64,000 nt of DNA from Ruminococcus sp. CAG:488 (GTDB taxonomy: Bacteria; Bacillota; Clostridia; Oscillospirales; Acutalibacteraceae), in contig HF999647.1 of NCBI GenBank assembly GCA_000434055.1, forward strand, positions 43,663 through 107,662. Reading direction: 5' to 3'. The position numbers and the translations under genes were made by a program. The number at the start of each line of letters is the position of its first letter. The first letter of the stretch is position 1. Under the pieces are notes generated by a model. It was given only the letters and a program-made list of their open reading frames with translations, did no database searches and was not told the DNA's origin. Below, one piece after another: positions 7,554 through 16,741 of this stretch.

Positions 7554-8675
7554 ATGAAATTCGTATGCGAAACGTCAAGTCTTTCGGTAGCATGCCAAAA
7601 TGTACAAAGAGCGGTATCAACAAAGTCATCTATTCCCGGAGCGGAGGGTATTATGATCAAGACTACCGTTAACGGACTTTCGCTGACAGGCTACGATCTT
7701 GAAATCGGAATCAACACAAATATTTATGCAAAGGTTGAGGAAGAGGGAGCAATTATTATTAACGCAAAGATTCTTTGCGAGATACTCCGTAAAATTCCCA
7801 ATCAAACCGTAATATTTGAATCTGATGAAAGAAATCTTGCCGTTATCAGAAGCGGTGACATTAAATATGAAATAATGGGAATTTCTGCCGAAGAATATCC
7901 CGAGCTTCCTACGGTTCAGGGCGGATTTACAATAAATCTTAATAAGAAGCAGCTTGAAGAAATGGTTAAACAAACTATTTTTGCCGTTGCCGTTACAGAC
8001 ACAAAAGTTGTTTATACAGGTATTAAGTTTGAAATTTCAGATAATGAGCTGAAGCTTATCGCTGTTGACGGCTTCAGAATGGCAATCAGAAAGGAATTTA
8101 TTGATTATAAGGGTGAGGATATAACCTTTATTGTTCCTGCAAAAACCATGAATGAGATAATCAAAATTTCAGTTGAGGAAGAAAACGAAGAAGAGACGGA
8201 AATTTCAATCGGAGTAGGCAAGCGTCACATTGTTTTTGAAGTAAACGGCTACAGCGTTATTTCAAGACTTCTTGAAGGAGAATTTCTCAATTATAAACAG
8301 ACGATACCGACAACGGCAATGACAACGGTTGAGGTTGATACAAGAAGTCTTATAGAAAGCATTGAGCGTACTTCTCTTATTATCACGGACAGAACAAAGA
8401 GTCTTATAAACTGCGTATTTGACACAGATTTTATCAGAATATCAAGTATAACGTCATTAGGAACAGCCAGCGACAAGGTAAGCGCAGATGTTGAGGGCAG
8501 CAGAGTTGAGATAGGTTTTAACAATCGTTACTTTATAGAGGCTCTCAGAGCCTGTAACACAGACAGGGTTAAAATTATACTTAACGGAGCGGTTTCTCCG
8601 ATACTTATTCTGCCGACAGAGGGCGACAGCTTTACATTCCTTGTACTTCCCGTGAGGTTGAAGAAAAATGCTTAA
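7554..8675 (+). CDS. dnaN: DNA polymerase III subunit beta (sliding clamp)
   Basis: 373 residues in three repeated clamp domains, typical length. Family signatures include the N-terminal MKFVCETSSLSVACQNVQRA, EEYPELPTVQGGF, the TDTKVVYTGIKFE hinge, AVDGFRMAIR and the C-terminal LPTEGDSFTFLVLPVRL, whose last residues line the hydrophobic client-binding pocket. A strong AGGAGG precedes the ATG by 8 bases. It is the first gene to the right of the candidate origin and overlaps yaaA by 8 bp, forming the dnaN-yaaA-recF-remB operon common in Firmicutes. Confidence 0.98.
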   Translation: MKFVCETSSLSVACQNVQRAVSTKSSIPGAEGIMIKTTVNGLSLTGYDLEIGINTNIYAKVEEEGAIIINAKILCEILRKIPNQTVIFESDERNLAVIRSGDIKYEIMGISAEEYPELPTVQGGFTINLNKKQLEEMVKQTIFAVAVTDTKVVYTGIKFEISDNELKLIAVDGFRMAIRKEFIDYKGEDITFIVPAKTMNEIIKISVEEENEEETEISIGVGKRHIVFEVNGYSVISRLLEGEFLNYKQTIPTTAMTTVEVDTRSLIESIERTSLIITDRTKSLINCVFDTDFIRISSITSLGTASDKVSADVEGSRVEIGFNNRYFIEALRACNTDRVKIILNGAVSPILILPTEGDSFTFLVLPVRLKKNA

Positions 8676-8919
8676 CAACAGAAAAATAAAGCTCAAAATA
8701 AAAGAAAAAGAAGTAATTGAAAAACATATAACAACAGAGTTTATAAGACTTGATGCTTTTTTGAAGCTTTGTGATGCGGTTCAGTCCGGCGGCCATGCAA
8801 AAATCGTTATTCAGGACGGTGAAATAAAGGTCAACGGCGAAATCTGCGAGCAGAGAGGAAAAAAACTTCGGGTAGGAGATAAGGTTGAATTTGAACACAA
8901 AATTTATGAGATAATATGA
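8668..8919 (+). CDS. yaaA: S4-domain RNA-binding protein YaaA/RlbA
   Basis: 83 residues, nearly all a single S4-like fold: TEFIRLDAFLKLCDAVQSGG, then IQDGEIKVNGEICEQRGKKL and RVGDKVEFE. This small protein is the usual gene between dnaN and recF in Firmicutes and is linked to ribosome or RNA binding. Its ATG lies inside the last codons of dnaN (8-bp overlap). The N-terminal extension of about 20 basic residues is longer than in some homologs. Confidence 0.93.
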   Translation: MLNNRKIKLKIKEKEVIEKHITTEFIRLDAFLKLCDAVQSGGHAKIVIQDGEIKVNGEICEQRGKKLRVGDKVEFEHKIYEII

Positions 8920-8929
8920 GAAGCCGACT

Positions 8930-10021
8930 ATGAATATTGAAAGAGCTGTTATAAAAAATTTTCGTAACATTGAAAATATGGAGTTTGAGCCGAGTAACGG
9001 AATAAATGTTATTTACGGTGAAAACGGACACGGAAAAACAAATATTATCGAAAGCATCTGGCTTTTTACCGGATGTAACAGCTTCAGAACAAGGAAAAAT
9101 ACGGAGCTTATAAATAAAAAATCAGAAAGCTCAGAGCTTTTTACCGAGTTTAATTCAAACGGCAGACATCAGGAAGCAAAGCTCATAATTAAAGAAAAAA
9201 AAGAGGCATATTTAAACGGTATAAAACAAATTTCACCGAGAAAATTTCTCGGCGAATTTCAGGCTGTTGTTTTTTCTCCGTCTGTTCTTTCCGTAATAAG
9301 AGATGGTCCGTCGGAAAAAAGAAAATTTCTTGACATTGCAATAAGTCTTATAAGACCTAATTATGCCGCATTGCTTTCAAAATATAACAAAACGGTTATA
9401 CAAAGAAATTCGTTATTAAAGCAGATCGGCACCGAAAAAAAAGGCGAAGATTTGCTTTTTGTTTTTGACGAAGAACTGGCGAGGTGCGGCGGCAGAATAA
9501 TTGATTACAGACTGAAATATCTTGATGATTTGAGCAATGCCGCTCCTAAAATTTATTCAGAGATTTCAAACGGCAGAGAAATTATGAATATTTCTTACAT
9601 AAATTCGCTTAAAGAAACGGGATCAAATAATGTCGAATGGTCTGAAATTCTTTATAAATATCTTTCTGAAAACCATGAAAAGGACATTATAAGACAAGCT
9701 ACATCCTTCGGACCTCATAAGGACGATCTTGAAATTTTTCTTGACGAAATGAATGTAAGAAATTACGGTTCACAAGGTCAACAACGCTCATGTGCACTTT
9801 CTTTGAAAATCGGCGAAGCAACAATATTAAATAACATTTCCGGTGAACAGCCTGTTGCGCTGATGGATGATGTAATGAGTGAGCTTGACGAAAACAGACA
9901 AAAATTTTTAATGAAATTTTTTGACGGATGGCAGGTTTTTGTTACCTGCTGCGATCCGTCTCACAGAAAAAAAATAAAATCCGATAAAATATTTGAAATT
10001 TGTGACGGAAGGATAGTATAA
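8930..10021 (+). CDS. recF: DNA replication and repair protein RecF
   Basis: 363 residues. SMC/ABC-type ATPase with Walker A GENGHGKT (30-37), the ABC signature region YGSQGQQRSCALSLKIGEA and Walker B ALMDDVMSELDENRQ. The N-terminal KNFRNIENMEFEP is the family start. RecF recognises gapped DNA and directs RecR/RecO-mediated RecA loading. The ATG follows yaaA by 10 bp and its stop is one base before the remB ATG. Confidence 0.97.
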   Translation: MNIERAVIKNFRNIENMEFEPSNGINVIYGENGHGKTNIIESIWLFTGCNSFRTRKNTELINKKSESSELFTEFNSNGRHQEAKLIIKEKKEAYLNGIKQISPRKFLGEFQAVVFSPSVLSVIRDGPSEKRKFLDIAISLIRPNYAALLSKYNKTVIQRNSLLKQIGTEKKGEDLLFVFDEELARCGGRIIDYRLKYLDDLSNAAPKIYSEISNGREIMNISYINSLKETGSNNVEWSEILYKYLSENHEKDIIRQATSFGPHKDDLEIFLDEMNVRNYGSQGQQRSCALSLKIGEATILNNISGEQPVALMDDVMSELDENRQKFLMKFFDGWQVFVTCCDPSHRKKIKSDKIFEICDGRIV

Positions 10022-10022
10022 A

Positions 10023-10301
10023 ATGTTTCTTCATCTCGGTCAGGATACGGTTATTATAGAGGACGACATAATAGGTATATTTGATCTTGACACAACGACG
10101 GTTTCAAAGCCGACAAGAGATTATCTTAAAACGATGCAAAAGGGCGGAAATGTTGTAAATGTCAGCTATGATTTGCCGAAATCATTTATTATTACCTGCA
10201 AAAAAAAATCAAAGAAAAAAACAATGTTTATATCACCTATTTCCACAGCAACGTTATTAAAACGATCTGAAAATGTTAATTACCTTAAAGATATAAAATA
10301 A
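10023..10301 (+). CDS. remB: RemB-like extracellular matrix regulator (DUF370 family)
   Basis: 92 residues, starting MFLHLGQDTVIIEDDIIGIF with the TTTVSKPTRDYL segment, diagnostic of the RemA/RemB (YaaB) family. This gene follows recF in Bacillus and many Clostridia. RemA relatives are small DNA-binding proteins that assemble rings and activate matrix genes; RemB is less well understood. The C-terminus is lysine-rich (KKKSKKKTMF). It is translationally coupled to recF. gyrB and gyrA, which often come next, are not present here. Confidence 0.92.
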   Translation: MFLHLGQDTVIIEDDIIGIFDLDTTTVSKPTRDYLKTMQKGGNVVNVSYDLPKSFIITCKKKSKKKTMFISPISTATLLKRSENVNYLKDIK

Positions 10302-10319
10302 CAGAAAGGATAAGCTAAA

Positions 10320-11159
10320 ATGAAAACAGGAATCATTGACTGCGGCGGCGGGCTTAGAGATATATACGGCGCAGGTGTTTTTGACTTTTGTCTTGATAAT
10401 AATATTCCGTTTGATGTTGTAATCGGAATTTCTGCCGGCAGCGCAAATATTGCTTCATTCATTTCAGGTCAGCGCGGAAGAAATTACCGTTTTTATTATG
10501 AATATCCTTTCAGAAAAGAATACATGAGTTTTGAAAATTTTATAAATAAAAAATACTATCTTGATCTTGATTATGTCTATGGAGAATTGAGTAACAGCGG
10601 CGGAGAAAATCCTTTTGATTTTGAAAAATTCAGTGAAAATAAATGTGAAAAATATATTATTGCAACAGATGCAAAAACAGGTAAGGCACAATATTTTAAT
10701 GCCAATGAAATGGATAAAAACAATTATTGGATGTTGAAAGCATCTTCGTGTATTCCGGTAGTTTGCTCCCCTGCTGTTGAAAATGATGTAAGATATTTTG
10801 ACGGGGGTTTGAGTGATCCGATACCGATCAATTTTGCGATTGAAAAAGGCTGCGAAAAAATTGTTGTTATTTGGACAAAGCCTATTAACGATATGGGAAA
10901 TTTTAAACTTGATGAAATGGCAGGGCATGCTTTAAAAAAGAATTATCCAAATATTTCTAAGGACCTTTTAAACAGAAAGAAAAAGGTTGAAAAAGCCTTG
11001 GAATATGCAAAAAAATTGAGAGATGAAGGAAAGGTTTTGATTGTAAGTCCCGAGAGTATAGGAAAAATGAGTACACTTACTAAAGATAAAGAAGCACTTG
11101 ACAGGCTCTATAAAATCGGATATTCCGACGCTGAGAAAATAATTGATTTTATAAAATAA
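10320..11159 (+). CDS. Patatin-like phospholipase family protein
   Basis: 279 residues. It has the patatin oxyanion hole GGGLRDIYGAG (9-19), the nucleophile elbow GISAG with Ser38, and the catalytic aspartate D161 in FDGGLSDPIP, so the Ser-Asp dyad is complete. No signal peptide or membrane segment is seen, so it should act in the cytosol or at the inner membrane face on acyl lipids. It closely resembles the YjjU/RssA-like bacterial patatins. It follows remB by 18 bp with AGAAAGGAT before the ATG and ends the operon at a bidirectional terminator. Confidence 0.92.
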   Translation: MKTGIIDCGGGLRDIYGAGVFDFCLDNNIPFDVVIGISAGSANIASFISGQRGRNYRFYYEYPFRKEYMSFENFINKKYYLDLDYVYGELSNSGGENPFDFEKFSENKCEKYIIATDAKTGKAQYFNANEMDKNNYWMLKASSCIPVVCSPAVENDVRYFDGGLSDPIPINFAIEKGCEKIVVIWTKPINDMGNFKLDEMAGHALKKNYPNISKDLLNRKKKVEKALEYAKKLRDEGKVLIVSPESIGKMSTLTKDKEALDRLYKIGYSDAEKIIDFIK

Positions 11160-11165
11160 AAATAA

Positions 11166-11206
11166 GGCTGTGACGAAACTTTAAAATTTCGCCGCAGCCT
11201 TTCTTA
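11166..11206. terminator. Bidirectional terminator between convergent genes
   Basis: A 13-bp stem (GGCTGTGACGAAA / TTTCGCCGCAGCC, with G-T pairs) around an 8-base loop. It is followed by TTTCTTATTAT on + and preceded by an A-rich tract that gives T's on the - strand. It separates the patatin gene from the convergent PHP-domain gene. Confidence 0.85.
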
Positions 11207-11216
11207 TTATATTCTA

Positions 11217-13850
11217 TTATCCCATATTTGCAACTGCATTTGTCAGCAATGAATATGCAGAAGAAATATCATTTGATGTTGCAGACGGATTACCGAGAAC
11301 CGTTCCTGCATTCATGAGCGCAGTTGAATAAGCGTTGAAAGCAGTGGTGCTGTAATCTGCCGAATTATAGGCAGCCAAAATCGCAGCATTATAAGCAGTT
11401 CGGAGTTCAGTCTTATTTACATAATTTGCATTGATCGTTATGTTATAGTAATTGTTATTTTGTCTTTTTCCTCTGAGCGTGATTGTGTAAGCGGAAATTG
11501 TAAGTTTCTTTGTGCCTTCCGTGCCAAGCTTATTCTGATAATTGAGACTGTTATTATATGCACAACCAACCTTAGCTGAAAGATTTGTTATTGTTGTTGT
11601 CGAACCGTCAACAGTCTGCTTGATATATCCGGAAGCAACGTCGTCGCCCTCAATATCGCACTGCCAATAACCGATTTTAAGATTCGGAATTTGATTAAGA
11701 TTTGTTACACGGCTTGAGTCAACATAGATTGTACCTGTTCCGCCGTTAACGGTGTGAGAATCTTTTGCATTTGATTTATGGCTCCAGCTTCCGTATTCAA
11801 CGCCGCCGTTAGTCGTCTTTGTAAACCAATCGCCTATACCTGTATTTGATGAAGGAGCTGAATTCGTAAAGAAATTCTTTTTACAAATATATGAACCGCC
11901 TGTTACATTGCTAAAGCCAATTGCATAAAGAATACCCTGATTGAAAACGTCTTTGCTATATGTATGAGCCTGTCTTATTCCTGCGCCGATTTCATTTGTA
12001 TTCGGTGAGTAAACATATGAATAAGCCGTTGCTGTTCTCTTTTCACCGTTTTTAAGGGTATATGTTGCAGTCCAAGTTATTGTTTTTCCCGAACCTGCGG
12101 CAGGTGAAGAATAAAGCTTACCGGATGAAACAGATGTTGAAAGAGTTCCGTTTGATGAGCTGTTTCCGTTTGTATAGCTGACTGTTGCGTCGCTTACAGA
12201 AATGCTGACATCTGTTGCTTTATCGCAATTGAAGAAAATGTTACCTGTTGTTTTAGTTGCACTGTTTGAAAGTGAACCGTCAACCTTATTCTCTCTGTCA
12301 ACATAATATTGGAATGACTTTGTTGAAGAATTTGTGTAAATGGTTTCGGGAACATAGAATGTTGTTGTTACAACACCTATATCTGCTTTGAGTTCAACAT
12401 TGATTTTAATCTGAAGTCCCGCATTTACAGAAGCCTGAGAAATGCTGAAGCTTCCTGTTTTTGTCTCAAAACCTGTTCTTGAAGCTGTGTAAGTATAGTT
12501 GCCTGCACCGAGCTTATAATAATTATCCGAGTTGCAAGCTTTGATAACATTGCCGTTTGAGTCCTTAACGGTTACAGATGTGTCTGTTGAAGGAAGAATA
12601 AACTGTACAGTGCTTATTTTTGTATCGGACTTTGTTACAAGGAACGGTTGAGCATAGCAGATACCGCCGTCGCCGAGAACATAAAATCTGACATATGAAC
12701 CGATTTCGTTTTCAAACTCATTAAGATCAAATGTTATTGTTTCGTTGTCACGGTTAACCTTCTTTTCGGCAACAACCTTGCCGTCGGCAACCATTTTTAC
12801 AACATTTGCATTGTACGGGTTAATGCTGATCTGATTTGTCTCTTTATCAACATTAACTCTGCTGATCATCGGAAATTCACCTTGTGCCTCAAATCCGTCA
12901 CCAAGCTCTTGCTCGGTTTTCGCAGTTTTTGAGCATGCAAAGAAGGTTCCGTTTTCCATGCTTGTGCGAATATTTGCCTGAGTATTCTCGGGCATAACAA
13001 AATACTGAGCATTATTTGCAACATCGCCGAAATCATGTGCATCATCTTCGCAGAAGCCCCAAATGTTTCTTCCGAGAGGTGCGGTACGCTTGAGAGTTTC
13101 GTCATAAAGATAGCGGTCATTGTGAGTTCTGTTATCCTTTGTATTGACAAGCTCCATACCGATACATGCCGAGTAATTTAAGAAAAGCTTTGAAAACTTT
13201 GTTACAAACTCAGTATTATAAGTATTTATATCATGTCTGCCCTCTGTCCATTCGCCGACATGGTTGATGTGACAGATACCGCCGGCAGCCTGACTTTTTT
13301 TAATTGCACCCTCGGGCCATTTTGCATCAAGCTCAAGGTCACCGTGACCGCAATCCGCATAATAGCTGTTAACATGGCATTTTGTGGTTGATGCACCGTT
13401 AAGCTCAATACCGAGAGGAATCTCGGTCATACCGTCGCCGCCTCTGTCTGAGCCTGTTGTAATCTGCTGATATCTTTCTTCGGAAAGCTCATCAATATTT
13501 CCGTGTGAAAGATACTGATATCCGAAAATTGAAAGACGTGTCTGATCCTTTGTCCAGGAATAGTTAACTGTACCGTGGTCTGTAAGTGCAAGAGCCTGGT
13601 AGCCGAGTGAATAATATTTCTCAATCATATCGTCAAGTTCAATATCGCCGTCGCTTCTGACGGTATGAACATGAGTTGCGCCCTTATATGCCTTCCAGGT
13701 GTCCCAATTTACTGTTTCATACGGATTGGTGATATCAAAATCATATTTGCCTATTATGTCGTATGAGGAAGCAAAGGCTGTTGCCGGGATATAAGCAATC
13801 ATGGCAACAGCCATCATTACACTGAGAATTACAGATAATATTTTACGCAT
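11217..13850 (-). CDS. Secreted PHP-domain (CehA/McbA-like) metallohydrolase with C-terminal FIVAR-like module
   Basis: 877 residues from the ATG at 13850, which follows GGAGGAATTTCA; an in-frame ATG at 13892 is less likely. A signal peptide (about 1-28, ending ATAFAS) exports it. The PHP domain carries H60-x-H62 in THVHTVRSDG, LTDHG, GIELNG, CHVNSY, CHINHVG and CEDDAHDFG, a full set of metal ligands, so phosphoester or related hydrolysis is likely. PEGA-like and Ig-like stretches follow (about 410-810), with many Ser/Thr/Asn. The last ~62 residues resemble a FIVAR sugar-binding module. It is paralogous to the gene at 14614-16677. The substrate is unknown. Confidence 0.87.
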   Translation of the reverse strand: MRKILSVILSVMMAVAMIAYIPATAFASSYDIIGKYDFDITNPYETVNWDTWKAYKGATHVHTVRSDGDIELDDMIEKYYSLGYQALALTDHGTVNYSWTKDQTRLSIFGYQYLSHGNIDELSEERYQQITTGSDRGGDGMTEIPLGIELNGASTTKCHVNSYYADCGHGDLELDAKWPEGAIKKSQAAGGICHINHVGEWTEGRHDINTYNTEFVTKFSKLFLNYSACIGMELVNTKDNRTHNDRYLYDETLKRTAPLGRNIWGFCEDDAHDFGDVANNAQYFVMPENTQANIRTSMENGTFFACSKTAKTEQELGDGFEAQGEFPMISRVNVDKETNQISINPYNANVVKMVADGKVVAEKKVNRDNETITFDLNEFENEIGSYVRFYVLGDGGICYAQPFLVTKSDTKISTVQFILPSTDTSVTVKDSNGNVIKACNSDNYYKLGAGNYTYTASRTGFETKTGSFSISQASVNAGLQIKINVELKADIGVVTTTFYVPETIYTNSSTKSFQYYVDRENKVDGSLSNSATKTTGNIFFNCDKATDVSISVSDATVSYTNGNSSSNGTLSTSVSSGKLYSSPAAGSGKTITWTATYTLKNGEKRTATAYSYVYSPNTNEIGAGIRQAHTYSKDVFNQGILYAIGFSNVTGGSYICKKNFFTNSAPSSNTGIGDWFTKTTNGGVEYGSWSHKSNAKDSHTVNGGTGTIYVDSSRVTNLNQIPNLKIGYWQCDIEGDDVASGYIKQTVDGSTTTITNLSAKVGCAYNNSLNYQNKLGTEGTKKLTISAYTITLRGKRQNNNYYNITINANYVNKTELRTAYNAAILAAYNSADYSTTAFNAYSTALMNAGTVLGNPSATSNDISSAYSLLTNAVANMG
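13147..13420. repeat. Conversion-like repeat, copy 1 (within the first PHP gene)
   Basis: Two runs, 13147-13295 (149 nt) and 13315-13420 (106 nt), are identical base for base to 15974-16122 and 16142-16247, third codon positions included. The rest of the shared coding region differs at many silent sites. Confidence 0.9.
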
Positions 13851-13882
13851 TGAAATTCCTCCAATTTTTTTCCTTATCAAAT

Positions 13883-13911
13883 AGAATATCACTATTAAAC
13901 AAAATAGTCAA
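13883..13911 (-). promoter_or_regulatory. Promoter of the first PHP-domain gene
   Basis: On the - strand: TTGACT (13911-13906), 17 bases, TATTCT (13888-13883). It lies 33 bases upstream of the start codon. Confidence 0.65.
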
Positions 13912-14055
13912 TAATCTTTAATAATAATTCTCAAAATTATATTTTATGCACAAATAGTTACTTTTACTATCAATATGTGATGATAAAATTATGACCTGAT
14001 GTTGAAAATTTTATAATTATATGATAATATTCTAATCTGTAAAAGGAGCATTGAA

Positions 14056-14586
14056 ATGGATAAATTTATAATTGCACAGGTTTTCGGTTTTGCAGGTCTC
14101 GCCTGTTCCGTTTCCGCTTATCAATGTAAAAAGCATAAAAGCGTTATGCTTTTGAAAACTTCGAATGAGATGCTTTTTGCTTTTCAATATTTTTTTCTCG
14201 GCACTTATACCGGAATGGCGATGAATATAATCAGCTCAGTCAGAAATTTAACTTTTTCCTATCTTGTAAAGAAAGAAAAGAATACTCTCCCCTTCCAGAT
14301 TTTATTTTGTATGGCATTTATTGTTTCCGGAATTTTTACATGGAAGAATTATCTTAGCCTGATTGTAATTTTTGCAAAGCTTTTGACAACGGTTGTTTAT
14401 GGAATGAAGAATACAAAATATCTTCGTTTTGCGACGGTTCCGACAAGCATTTTTTGGTTGATTTATAATTTCAGTTGCAAAGCTACAGCCGGAGTTATCT
14501 CTGAAATTTTTTCGCTGATTTCATTGATAAGCGCAATAATAAGAATTGATATTATAGGAGAAAAAAATAAAGCAGGTCAGCAATAA
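14056..14586 (+). CDS. YgjV-family inner membrane protein
   Basis: 176 residues, almost wholly hydrophobic, with about five to six membrane segments. The N-terminal IAQVFGFAGLACSVSAYQCK and the MLLKTSNEMLFAFQYFFLG and GMAMNIISSVRNLTF segments match the small YgjV family of unknown function. It stands alone on the + strand between the two PHP genes, with AAAAGGAG before the ATG and a possible TTGAAA/TAATAT promoter at 14002-14030. Its terminator is shared with the convergent dockerin gene. Confidence 0.8.
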   Translation: MDKFIIAQVFGFAGLACSVSAYQCKKHKSVMLLKTSNEMLFAFQYFFLGTYTGMAMNIISSVRNLTFSYLVKKEKNTLPFQILFCMAFIVSGIFTWKNYLSLIVIFAKLLTTVVYGMKNTKYLRFATVPTSIFWLIYNFSCKATAGVISEIFSLISLISAIIRIDIIGEKNKAGQQ

Positions 14587-14600
14587 CTGATCTGCTTTAT
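14567..14600. terminator. Bidirectional terminator
   Basis: The stem ATAAAGCAGGTCAG / CTGATCTGCTTTAT spans the stop codon of the YgjV gene. A's on one side and T's on the other allow use in both directions, towards the PHP-dockerin gene. Confidence 0.8.
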
Positions 14601-14613
14601 TCATTTGTGATTT

Positions 14614-16677
14614 TTATAAGATTCCGAATAAGTATCTGAAAAACGAAATTATATTTTCATAAAAATTTCTGAAACCTGAAGTTGTTTTTTCGTCTTTTTT
14701 ATCTTCAGTTTTTTCCTCTTGATTAGGTTCTTTTTCATCCGGAATGTCCTGTGATATTATACTGCTGTATTCACAGTAAACTGACGAAGTCTTAATACTC
14801 TCGTCTTGAGAAACGTTTGAAAGAAGCAATCCTGCCTGTTCTATAATTGCAAGGTCGTCTGTATTTATTACGCTGTCATGGTTACAGTCAGCAGCAAGTC
14901 TCATTGCCGGAGACGGAGTAAGCATACCGTTTATAATAAAAGAAAGTATTGTTGCATCACGACCGTCGTAAATTCCGTCACCGTTGATATCGCCGAATAC
15001 TACAACCGTATAGGTTTTAAGAACATTTCCTGTTTTATCGTCAACAATTTTTATTTCATCACCGGTTTTAGCTTTTGAAATATCTTCAATTTCAAAATGT
15101 GTTCCGTTCTTTAAACCTATTGATTTATTAACCGGATCGGAAATATTCTCAAGTATATTAAATCCATAAACCAAATCATTCTGTTTTGTAAATGAAAGAG
15201 GACCGGAATTCTTAACCAACTCTATATCAACTTTTATTTGTAATCCTGCATCAACGGTTGCCTGAGTAACATTTATTGTTCCAACCTTTGTTTCATAACC
15301 GTCTTTGACAACGGTATATGAATATTTACCTGCGGAAACAAGGAAATAATTTTCATTATTTATTGGATCAATAATATTGCCCTGCTCATCTTTAAGAGTG
15401 AGAGTTGTATCGGAATAAGGAATATTAAACTGGAGTGTGCATTTAGTATACTCTGTTTTTGTTACAAGGAACGGCTGAACATAGCAGATTCCGCCTTTAC
15501 CGAGAATATAGATACGAACATATGAATTGATCTGATTCTCATAATCGTTAAGGTCGAATGTTATTGTATCATTATCGTTTGCAACGCTCTTTTCACCGAT
15601 AACATTGCCGTCGGCAACGATTTTTACCGTGTGAGCATTATAAGGATTGATACTGATTTGATTCGTTTCGTTATCAACATTTACTCTGCTGACCATAGGA
15701 AACGGTCCCTGAGCCTCAAAACCGTCGCCGAGTTCCCAGTCATTCTTCGAAGTTTTTGAACATGCAAAGAATGTTCCGTTTTCCATACTTGTACGGATAT
15801 TTGCCTGAGTATTCTTAGGCATTATAAAATACTGAGCATTGTTTTCAACATCGCCGAAATCATGAGCGTCGTCCTCACAGAATCCCCAAATGTTTCTTCC
15901 CTGCGGAGCCGTGATCTTGAGTGTTTCATCATAAAGATATCGGTCATTGCGAGTTCTGTTATCCTTTGTATTAACAAGCTCCATACCGATACATGCCGAG
16001 TAATTTAAGAAAAGCTTTGAAAACTTTGTTACAAACTCAGTATTATAAGTATTTATATCATGTCTGCCCTCTGTCCATTCGCCGACATGGTTGATGTGAC
16101 AGATACCGCCGGCAGCCTGACTCTTTTTTACCGCATCCTCAGGCCATTTTGCATCAAGCTCAAGGTCACCGTGACCGCAATCCGCATAATAGCTGTTAAC
16201 ATGGCATTTTGTGGTTGATGCACCGTTAAGCTCAATACCGAGAGGAACCTCGGTCATACCGTCTCCGCCTCTGTCAGAACCTGTTGTAATCTGCTTATAT
16301 CTTTCTTCGGTCAGCTCATCAACATTGCCGTGTTTTCCGTACTGATAACCAAAGATCGCAAGTCTCTTTTGATCCTTTGTCCATGAATAGTTGACTGTAC
16401 CGTGATCGGTAAGTGCAAGAGCCTGAAAACCGAGAGAATAATATTTTTCAATCATATCGTTAAGCTCAATATCTCCGTCACTTCTTACGGTATGAACATG
16501 GGTTGCACCTTTATATGCTTTCCATGTGTCCCAATCAATTGTTTCATAAGGATTTGAAATTGTAAAGTCGTATTGTCCAATCGTATCTCCTGTTGCTGCG
16601 AAAGCCTGGATTGTAAGTGCTGCAACGCTTGAAAGAACAAGGACGATACTCAAAAGAATTGATAAAACTTTTTTCAC
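14614..16677 (-). CDS. Secreted PHP-domain (CehA/McbA-like) metallohydrolase with type I dockerin
   Basis: 687 residues, GTG start at 16677, 7 bases after GGAGG. A signal peptide (1-27, IQAFAA) is followed by a PHP domain with H60-x-H62 and the same complete ligand set as its paralog. PEGA-like repeats follow, then about 560-625 a dockerin with two calcium loops, GDINGDGIYDGRDATIL and DCNHDSVINTDDLAII (D, N, D and D at positions 1, 3, 5, 12). Dockerins dock to cohesins in cellulosome-type complexes. The end is acidic (PDEKEPNQEEK) and then hydrophobic (FYENIISFFRYLFGIL). Cohesins are not visible in the window. Confidence 0.9.
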   Translation of the reverse strand: MKKVLSILLSIVLVLSSVAALTIQAFAATGDTIGQYDFTISNPYETIDWDTWKAYKGATHVHTVRSDGDIELNDMIEKYYSLGFQALALTDHGTVNYSWTKDQKRLAIFGYQYGKHGNVDELTEERYKQITTGSDRGGDGMTEVPLGIELNGASTTKCHVNSYYADCGHGDLELDAKWPEDAVKKSQAAGGICHINHVGEWTEGRHDINTYNTEFVTKFSKLFLNYSACIGMELVNTKDNRTRNDRYLYDETLKITAPQGRNIWGFCEDDAHDFGDVENNAQYFIMPKNTQANIRTSMENGTFFACSKTSKNDWELGDGFEAQGPFPMVSRVNVDNETNQISINPYNAHTVKIVADGNVIGEKSVANDNDTITFDLNDYENQINSYVRIYILGKGGICYVQPFLVTKTEYTKCTLQFNIPYSDTTLTLKDEQGNIIDPINNENYFLVSAGKYSYTVVKDGYETKVGTINVTQATVDAGLQIKVDIELVKNSGPLSFTKQNDLVYGFNILENISDPVNKSIGLKNGTHFEIEDISKAKTGDEIKIVDDKTGNVLKTYTVVVFGDINGDGIYDGRDATILSFIINGMLTPSPAMRLAADCNHDSVINTDDLAIIEQAGLLLSNVSQDESIKTSSVYCEYSSIISQDIPDEKEPNQEEKTEDKKDEKTTSGFRNFYENIISFFRYLFGIL
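15974..16247. repeat. Conversion-like repeat, copy 2 (within the dockerin PHP gene)
   Basis: Partner of 13147-13420: identical over 15974-16122 and 16142-16247, separated by a short tract with several differences. Confidence 0.9.
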
Positions 16678-16712
16678 GTTTGTACCTCCGAATTACAAAA
16701 TATTCCTTATAT

Positions 16713-16741
16713 AATATAACAAAAAAATTTGAATACGTCAA
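16713..16741 (-). promoter_or_regulatory. Promoter of the dockerin PHP gene
   Basis: On the - strand: TTGACG (16741-16736), 17 bases, TATATT (16718-16713), about 36 bases upstream of the GTG start. Confidence 0.7.
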
